Source: Otis tarda (lineage: Eukaryota; Chordata; Aves; Otidiformes; Otididae). Taken from it: DNA of 64,000 nucleotides. Location of the stretch: positions 48,524,001 to 48,588,000 of the forward strand of contig CM048553.1 of the NCBI GenBank assembly GCA_026413225.1. Direction: 5' to 3'. Both the position numbers and the translations under genes were made by a program. This document shows, in pieces, positions 56,875-64,000 of this stretch. The notes below the pieces were generated by a model. That model had not been told where the DNA came from. It did no database searches and worked only from the letters and a program-made list of their open reading frames with translations. Within the stretch, counting starts at the first letter, position 1; every line of letters begins with the position of its first letter.

Positions 56875-59492
56875 TAGGTAATACGCTGTTGCAGCTACCA
56901 TGGAAGTGCTCCATCCAGCTCTGGTGTTCAGTTTCAGAGGGTCCTCCTGGAACTGGAAAAGATTTGGAGAAGAAAACTGAGAATGGCTAAACATGGGAAT
57001 ACATGATTTATAGTGACAGACTATGTAATGACATTCTTTTAATACTTTGCTAGCAGAGATAACTTGCTGCTGCTTTGCACTCTGGCAACATGGCTCACTG
57101 ATTCTTGAGTGCGCTGCTACAACTTTCTTGAGAGGCCATGTTTATAAATGGGGTAGTTGAAGTTACCTTTGTAAAAAAAAATCTCTTAAAACAAGGAAAA
57201 GGGTTTGTATGATTTTTATAACCTGGCTAATTTAGGCAGACCACTTTAGTGTTGACCTATGGCCCAGATTTATTGGAGCAAGGGAAAGAGGAGAGGGCTT
57301 GTGAGCTTTTCAAGCCAACTTTGCTGCCTAATAAAACCCCTTTGTAAATGCAAACTGAAGGAGTGCTCAGTCTAGCTGGTCGGAGTTGGCTACCAGAATT
57401 CCTTATTAGTCTGTATATTTTGCTCTGTAGAGAACAACTACAAGTTTGTTCGTTTTAAAACTAAATATAGAAAAATAGAACAAAATCTAGCAGCTGGAAG
57501 GGAATGCTGAATGAGTGCAAGTAATGTATTTAGCTTTGGAACAGAAGAAAAGAAGTCTTTTATAGTCACAGATATATTACCTGAGATCTTTGTTAAACAC
57601 AAATTTAATATGAACCTTTAGGCAAGTAGCACAGTGATAGCCCATTCAAATGCAGCCCTCACTTTACAGAACTACAATTTCTCATATAATTGAAGGGATG
57701 CTTGAGTGTGGATACCTGGATATATAGTATTCTGTCTGTCCAGGGTTTCTGTCTTAATACTGGGAAGATAATACACTTAACCCATATTTCCAAGTCTTCT
57801 GAGGAGTTCTGAAATCATTTGACCACACAAATTATTTTCTCTACAGAAAGCTAATGCCTTTCTGGATTACACCAATATTTTTCCTATTGGATTTGTATGA
57901 AAAAAAAAATCAATAAAACAAACAAAAAGCCCCAAACCCCTGCCTTGAATTGGTTTTATCCTGTCTTCTTGAGGGAGGCGAGAGGGTGATGGTGTGCCGG
58001 GGAGAGGACAGCATGAAGAAAATTCTGGCATGTTGAAGACGTCCTTTGTTTTAAATGTCAGGGGAAAAAAGAGAGTTCCTGCAGCAATTTAAGCTGGTAG
58101 CCGGTGTTCATTCTTTATATTTTAAATGCTTGTTTAACAGCATTACCAGGCTGAAATTACCTTTTGGACAAAAATAATACAAGTGGAACAAATAGCTTAT
58201 ATGCAGAGCAATTGAGTTAATGTTGCCATAGGAACCTTTATATTTCTCTGACAGTATTTTAACAGTGTAGCCTTAATTACATTTAATAGCATGTGCAGTT
58301 TTTGCCTTGTGAGTATGCATAACTGAAATTCTGCCAGACTGAGATAGGGCTGGAGTACCTGCTTTGAGACGGCACGGTGTGAGGGTGGAATGATCACATT
58401 TGGCAAAAATGCTCTCAGTATTAAAAATACAATTTGGGGCAGGGGAGGGGAAGATAATTCTATGATCCTTGTATATCCAAAGGCTTTTAGTGGCTTTTAT
58501 ATAAATCCTTGGTGATTTACTAACTTGAAGTTCCTGTACACTTATTGTATTGCTTTCACATAAATATTGAGCATGCTAAAATCTGATAAGCAGAATGAAG
58601 TAAAAAATAATGTGATCCCTGTCAAAATTAAAGTAAATATTGTTTTTCAGGTTCTTGTTATCTCAGTGTGTCTTGATTTCAGGAGAGCTAAGGTTAGCTT
58701 GATGCAAAAGCAGTGGCTGGGATAGCCTCTGTCTCCTCTGTGGGGAAACCAGAATGTTTTTTGTGCCTTTCATCTGTGAGGCTAGAAACGAATAGGGCAC
58801 AAAGAATTTCCTGGCCTGTAGTGGGTACAGAGGGGCAGAAGCTAGAGACAGCAGTCTTCATTCTAGCGTCTAAAGCTCTGGTGCCAGCTGTTTGTTCAGT
58901 TCTTGTATTTGTATTTTGAAATCCTATAAATGGAGGGGGCAAGTAAATGTGGTGGTTCCTTGATTAAGGCTGTGCTTTTTTGCTTTGAGTTAGCCTACCA
59001 AGAATGGCAGTGCTGCTAGCCTAGAGCAGGTTGACTGACTTTACTTGGGTATTACCCCAACTCAGTTGTCCACCAGCAATAACTGAAGTACAAACACTGG
59101 ATCTCCTCATCTGGAGACTGACTGATTGCCACCCCCGTGGGAGAGCTGCAGACCTTGGCCCCAGCTGCAAAGGCTAGTTTAGGGAGGAGAATAGACAGGG
59201 ATATGAGAGTGAAGTTAAACAAAACTGGTGTTTAGACACATGGAGTGCAGTTTGTTGCCTGGCCAGGAACATCTCATAGGGGCGAGGGGGAGCTGTGTTT
59301 AAGGAAGAGCTCTAGCACTTCAGTCTCTGTGAATTTTTGAAGTTTACAGTCATATGAAGCTCTGTGCCCTTGTTCCTGCTGTCTAGGATGTTAAAAATAA
59401 GTATTTGGTATAATGAAAGAAGTTCAAAGAATCTTAGTCTGTTGTAGTTGAACAAATTAAGTAAATGGCTGGAGGCCCTTCAACTACAAAAT

Positions 59493-59930
59493 CTCAGAAT
59501 AGCAAAATAGTTGAGGTTGGAAGGGACCTCTCCAAGCATCTGGTCCAACCCCTCTGCTCAAGCAGGATCCATTAGAGAAGGCTGTGTCGGTGCTTAGTCA
59601 CTTTTAGATTTTTTAATTTAATTTTATTTATTTAAATTTTTTTTTTTTAATGTTAAGGGTGAACCTCCCATATTGGTGGTCCTGGGTGGCTCCCTTTGGG
59701 CGTCTATACACATTTATAAGGTCCACTCTCACCCTTTTCTTCTCCAGGCTGAACAATCCTAGCTCTCAGCCTTTCCTTATAGGAGGGATGCTATGGCTCC
59801 TTCACAAATGTGACCCTTCACTGGACTCTCTCCAGTATGTCCGTTTCTCTCTAATGCTGGGAAGCATAAGACATAACTGAACACAGTACCCCAAGTGTGG
59901 CCTCACCAGTGCTGAGTAGGGTGGAATCCT
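59493..59930 (-). mobile_element. Old CR1, - strand, with AT-rich interruption
   Basis: It begins with an eroded 3' end (TCAGAATAGCAAAATAG, TTGAGGTTGGAAGGGACC, GGTCCAACCCCTCTGCTCAA). After an AT-rich gap at about 59598-59655 it resumes with CTTCTCCAGGCTGAACAATC, CTGGACTCTCTCCAGTATG and GTGTGGCCTCACCAGTGCTG. Both halves are in CR1 order. It is more diverged than the ~1 kb copies, so it is older. Confidence 0.82.
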
Positions 59931-61015
59931 GCACATATTGCCAAATAGGTTGCTGTATTGTAAGATAAACACAGTGGTGGTTTTTGGTTTGGTTTGTTCC
60001 CCCATCCCTGACTTAGAAACATATTATTTTCCAATGAAATAATGTACTTGCAGACAAAGGTGCATTTGAGTTGTGCTCTGGTCTGGAACTTTCAAATTGA
60101 ATGGATAACATAGCCAATTACCACTGACAAATGTGTGGCAGATGTGTGAACAGATCTGTTAATCTGTTCTTCAGCTATCAAGATATAAATGTGGCAATTC
60201 CCAAGCTCAGATTTACTGCAGTGATTTTTTTTTTGTTGTTGTTTGTTATACCAATAAAGCTGAAATACTAATGTGGTCATGAAACTGATGTATTTTCCTC
60301 TGCATAGCTTGATTATGCCTTACCTGTGTCTGTTACAGGAGAGCAAAGTGGTACGTATCAGGGAGTAGAGTAAGTGGTGACAACCTAGAAAAGACATGAG
60401 TGTGGGTGTTAATAGAAATCTGCAAAATCATGAGCGATTGGAAAGGAGAGATGAACTGAGTGCTCAGATTTCCAGAGCTGGAAGCATTGAATTAAGTTAG
60501 TAAAAGTGAGATGCAGAGCAGAAGTTGAGGGTTTCTTAGATCATGAGTAGTAAATGTGTGTAATCCCTTGCAAGAGGATGTTGCAGGTACTTAAAAATGT
60601 ACATGGTCTCAAGAATAGACAGAGCAAGTCCTTTGAGAATTGCTGAAGTAGAAACTGTGTCTGTGTCAGGCTGTCTCTGAAGCTGAAAAAAATTGGAGGT
60701 TGGGAGGGCAGTTGAGGGGAAGTGCTGTGTAATTCTCCTGTGTCATTCTGCTGTTCTTGCAGGTGGAGTCTTCAGTTAGACAGACACCTACCATGTCAGA
60801 CCCAATATGGCCTCCTACCTTGTGTTATTAATATACATCACAATTTAATCTATCCCAGTGTTTCTGCCAGTGTTTGCAAAGAAATACAGTTTTCTAAAAA
60901 AGAGGGAGAAAGAGGTGAAGAGTATGTGACTGTTATGAATGAAATGGGTATCGGTCCCTTTGGTAACTGTACCTGCGCAGATTCAGACATGCTTTTTGAA
61001 TTGCTGTGCTTGATG

Positions 61016-61028
61016 ATGATGATGATGG
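61016..61028. repeat. (ATG)n short trinucleotide repeat
   Basis: About four GAT/ATG units in a row; short. Confidence 0.8.
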
Positions 61029-61649
61029 TTTAATGCCATCTGCTCGTGAAATGGATTCTCTTGTAGTAGCTTAAAAATGGTTTTATTTGGTGCTGTAAAA
61101 ATAAAGTCTTTTCTTTCATTTCCAAAATGGTGAACACCAACATTAAGCTGTTCTGATGACCTTCAGCATTTTTAGGAATAATGAAAGTTTGTCCTAATCC
61201 CTTGTTTTTGACTATGAAGCTTAGATGTTTGGGGAAGAAAAAAAAAAAAAAGGTCGGTGGTTCATGGAGAGGGCAAAAAGCAGAAGTAGATTAGCTTTAT
61301 TGCAAGGGGAAACTTACAGCTGTCCTGATTTTTCAGATTCTTTCATTTTTTGTTTGCCATTTTTGCAGTGAGAGAATGCATAAAGGATTCTATTCTATCA
61401 GCCAGAATAATGTAACAAAGCAGTAATGTAGTTTCATTTTTCCATGGGGAAGGCAAGCTTTTATCAAACCATGTGGAGGAGAGTAGTAATGGACTAGTCT
61501 TTCATTATTAATGTACTGCATGTACCCAGTGAATTGCAGAGGCATGATGCTGTTGCTCTGTGAGCAGTCAGCAGAGAGTTGTATCATCTTTCTGAGCAAG
61601 GATTTTTGTTTCCAGTATGGAGGGGTGCTTCTAGTCTGTAAAGCCAGAA

Positions 61650-62128
61650 ACAGCAAAATGCATTTTCTTCATCTCTGCATCTCTTTTGGAGCCAGCTCAT
61701 CTCCATGGCAACATGTTAGACTGAAGGAGATGTGGAGACTAGGGAGGAAAGGAATGAGTTAGAAACAGCCAGGCGGTGGTGTGTGTCCCCCACGTCAGCG
61801 CATCAGCCTCTTGATAGGATGATTTTGTTAACACCCATCCAAGGCTCCTGTGCAGAGCTTCTTTATTAGAGCAGCCACCAGGGCATCTGCTTCTCCCTTC
61901 TGCATCCTTTTTCTATTTTTTTTTTTATTTTTTTCTTCCCCCAAATACACCTTCCACACCCCCTTTTTATTTTAGTTGCAGCCTCATTGAAGATGTGCAG
62001 CTCATTTTCAGCTTTCTGCGAGCTTCCTTGCGCTATGGCATTTTGCAAAGGCAGGAAGGCATGGCTGCATTTCACTTGACCTTAGCAGCGAAGTGAAATC
62101 TCGTCTATGTTGCTGAAGGATACTGACT
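61650..62128 (+). promoter_or_regulatory. Presumed alternative promoter and 5' UTR of TRAK1 short form
   Basis: The first coding exon at 62129 has no upstream coding partner, so transcription of this form must start nearby. In the 480 bases before it I see a near-consensus RFX X-box (61699-61712) and a CRE-like TGACGTG on the minus strand (61791-61797). There is also a long pyrimidine/T-rich stretch (61910-61940). There is no clear TATA box at a fitting distance and no CpG island. The exact transcription start cannot be placed from sequence alone. This is inference from gene structure plus motifs. Confidence 0.4.
61699..61712 (-). promoter_or_regulatory. Candidate RFX X-box
   Basis: The minus strand reads GTTGCCATGGAGAT. 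This fits the RFX X-box pattern (RYYNYY, short spacer, RRNRAC) at every position but the last. It lies about 420 bases upstream of the TRAK1 alternative start codon. A motif this long seldom occurs by chance in a region this small, but binding is unproven. Confidence 0.4.
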
Positions 62129-62192
62129 ATGCAGAAATTCATTGAAGCAGATTATTATGAACTGGACTGGTATTATGAAGAATGCACAGATG
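62129..62192 (+). CDS. TRAK1: TRAK1 alternative first coding exon (short N-terminus)
   Basis: An ATG at 62129 opens a 21-codon reading frame, MQKFIEADYYELDWYYEE then CTD. It ends one base into the next codon at a donor GTAAAT (62193). That base (G) followed by TG would give Val, then LCAERV, from the downstream TRAK1 exon. I recall a mammalian TRAK1 isoform with almost this N-terminus followed by VLCAERV. An in-frame TGA at 62114-62116, five codons upstream, limits the start to this ATG, and the -3 base is A, a favourable Kozak feature. The splice phase is the same as that of the exon ending at 46651, so the two are mutually exclusive 5' partners of the same acceptor. The short form lacks the EIISLLEEQLPHYK block and the extension exon. 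The peptide is rich in acidic and aromatic residues. Confidence 0.86.
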
Positions 62193-64000
62193 GTAAATAT
62201 TTATTTCTGATCTCTTGTTGCAGGATTTGGAGCTTATAAGTCTGGACCATCATTAATCAATGATGTTAAAAATGAAGTACCTTAAAAAAGGCAGCACCTT
62301 GGTTTAGTGGAGATGCCTGCATCTCTGTTGCACCTCAGCATCTCTTGTGAGCATGCTACAAGAGACTATGCTGTATAGCTTTCTCTTTTTCAAAGGGAGT
62401 GGCAGAGGAGCATACGCTCTGTACAAGCAGTCTTTGGGCAGAGGGAGAAATATTTGAAATACTAACTGTATATCTAATAGCTGGATTTAAATACACTTAC
62501 TGTAAGATTCTTTATTGGTTTGAGTTTTAAGTCTTTGTGGTTTTTTCTGCAGTACCAGTATGCTATACTATGTATATATTTAATGTGTTAATAGGCAGTA
62601 CATGCTTTCTCTGTGGTTATTTGTCTGTGAAAGGCATTCAAAACTGTAGCTTTTTAAAAGTGAGCAGGTTAACTTCTTGAATTGGAAAAATTACAAACTC
62701 TATCGAGCACTATCTTCTGGGCCTCTTGTGATTTTTCTAATGTTTGCTTGGGCGATTATTTCTTTATCAGAGCACTGAATGTTTTCATTAGACATCTGGT
62801 AGAAGGCACATGAGGAGGGATAAGGAATGGCTAAAACTGTGCTCTCAGCAGAGTGGAAAAATCAAGATTCCTCATCGATGGCACTCAGTGGTAACCTCTG
62901 AAACAAAATGCAGCCTTTGGGAAAGCAGTAGTTATAAATGGATTTTATTCTGGTTGGAGAGCTTGGCTTAAATGAGGCAAGTCCAAGATGAGAGAGAAGC
63001 AAAGAACAGAAAGCAGTAAGGAGTGTAGGCCCAGGGGATACTGTATGTATGTAGTACACAAAGATATTTCATGGTGCTTTGATAACAGTATCAGAGGAGA
63101 TAGGAAGAATTTGTTTCTCTGTATGAGATTCCGGCATGGAATACAATTTTAGAAGCTTGTTAAACTTGAACTTCTCTTAGGTTTAATTGACTATTCCTGT
63201 CCAGGTGTTCAAAGAGGAAAGGTGCATATTTATTTGGAAGGTCTGACCACTTTAAGTTGGACTGAATCCATTATATAACTTTTATCCTCTAGGTTTAACC
63301 CTAGTAAATACTGTAGCATCTGATTAATCTGCATGATGTAACAGGCTGAGCTGGCCTGGTTTTAGAAGCTTAAAAAAATAGAACAGTTATCATTAAAAGC
63401 TGTAGCTGATTTTTTTTTTTTTTTTTCCTCAGGTTAAAGACAGGTAGCCTTCTTTTCATTGTTCTTTTTTATGGTCTGTCTGGTCAAAGTGTCATTGTGT
63501 GAAAGCGTGGCACGCTGGAACAGCTGAGCTAAAGCTCATCTGCTCGTCAGTTTTGTATTAAGGTGTGTACTGCCCTGGAGAAGCTGTGGGAGTTTAACGG
63601 TAATGGAATAAGCAACAGGTGTTGGGCAAGCATTTAAACATCTTGTGGGACCAGGGCCTCGGGAATGCTGTAGTGATTGGCCTGATCCTGGGCTTACAAG
63701 TTTTCTTGGGAGTGCTGAGCCACCACGCAGCATACTTCTTCCATGAGCTGAGATCTGCACAAGGTCAGATAGAGTTTGCGCTAGCTGGCTGCTTGGGGTA
63801 ATTGAAGAGCTCTCATCTCATAATTGCCCAAGAGAAAGCAGGGTTTAATGTCTCGTAGGGAAAAATCTCTCCAGTAGGTAAGGCATAATGGTGTTTGGGT
63901 TTTGGTTTTGGGTTTGTTTTGTTTAAATTAAAATACTGCTTTTTACATGATGGCAGGATAGTACTGTCGATCCTGTCTCAGCCTCTCAGGTGAATGGTTG

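Larger units (their letters stand above)
46652..64000 (+). other. TRAK1: TRAK1 intron, 5' part (continues past window)
   Basis: It starts with donor GTAAGT after the conserved exon. No acceptor leading into the expected LCAERV exon is visible before the window ends. It holds the alternative first exon (62129-62192), four CR1 regions, the tRNA-like unit and several simple repeats. Stretches 46652-51380, 55494-59490 and 62193-64000 show no coding sequence that I can support. Confidence 0.75.

Noticed and set aside
63541-63801. GC-richer stretch with a 60-codon frame near the window end
   Set aside because: No match to TRAK1, no proper splice borders; left unannotated.
46652-64000. Second known TRAK1 alternative first exon (MSLRDKG...) and the shared LCAERV exon
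   Set aside because: Neither was found by eye; both probably lie downstream of the window.

Overview
This window is vertebrate nuclear DNA, almost certainly from a bird. Coding density is very low, exons have GT-AG borders, and the interspersed repeats are CR1 non-LTR retrotransposons with the typical avian 3' end (TAGAATCATAGAAT...GGTTGGAAGGGACCTT read from the minus side). There is also an avian-type ERV LTR fragment. The longer CR1 copies resemble the neoavian CR1-E/J-like group as I remember it, but I cannot name a species. I see no bacterial features, operons, CRISPR arrays or rRNA.

The one gene I can support is TRAK1 (trafficking kinesin protein 1, also OIP106 or Milton homologue) on the + strand. 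Three coding exons are visible: (i) 28546-28826, a 93-codon N-terminal extension exon; (ii) 46457-46651, the conserved start of the HAP1_N region; (iii) 62129-62192, a 21-codon alternative first exon with its own ATG. Splice phases agree. Exon (i) ends with the G that completes the Asp codon at the start of exon (ii). Exons (ii) and (iii) both end one base into a codon, so either can join the same downstream exon (the one starting LCAERV), which lies beyond base 64000. The window is thus the 5' part of TRAK1: more than 28 kb of sequence upstream of exon (i), a 17.6 kb intron, and more than 17 kb of a second intron that contains the alternative first exon and its presumed promoter.

Layout: 1-22930 is non-coding, with simple repeats and a compact hairpin cluster at 20060-20215. 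22935-23977 is a ~1 kb CR1 (+). 28546-28826 is TRAK1 exon (i). 32470-33450 is a ~1 kb CR1 (-). 35249-35470 is an old CR1-like fragment. 37881-38058 is an ERV LTR fragment. 40356-40680 is a T/G-rich low-complexity block. 45500-45717 is an old CR1. 46457-46651 is TRAK1 exon (ii). 51383-51697 is a CR1 (-). 54275-54713 is a tRNA-Lys-like unit followed at once by a CR1 3' end. 54960-55493 is an old CR1 (+) carrying a nested CR1 (-). 59493-59930 is an old CR1 (-). 61699-62192 holds candidate promoter sites and the TRAK1 alternative first exon.

I found no clear new biological system. The most rewarding items are the TRAK1 alternative N-termini, the tRNA/CR1 juxtaposition that looks like a retrotransposition chimera, the nested CR1 with a 5-bp repeated flank, and several strong inverted repeats and G-rich tracts.
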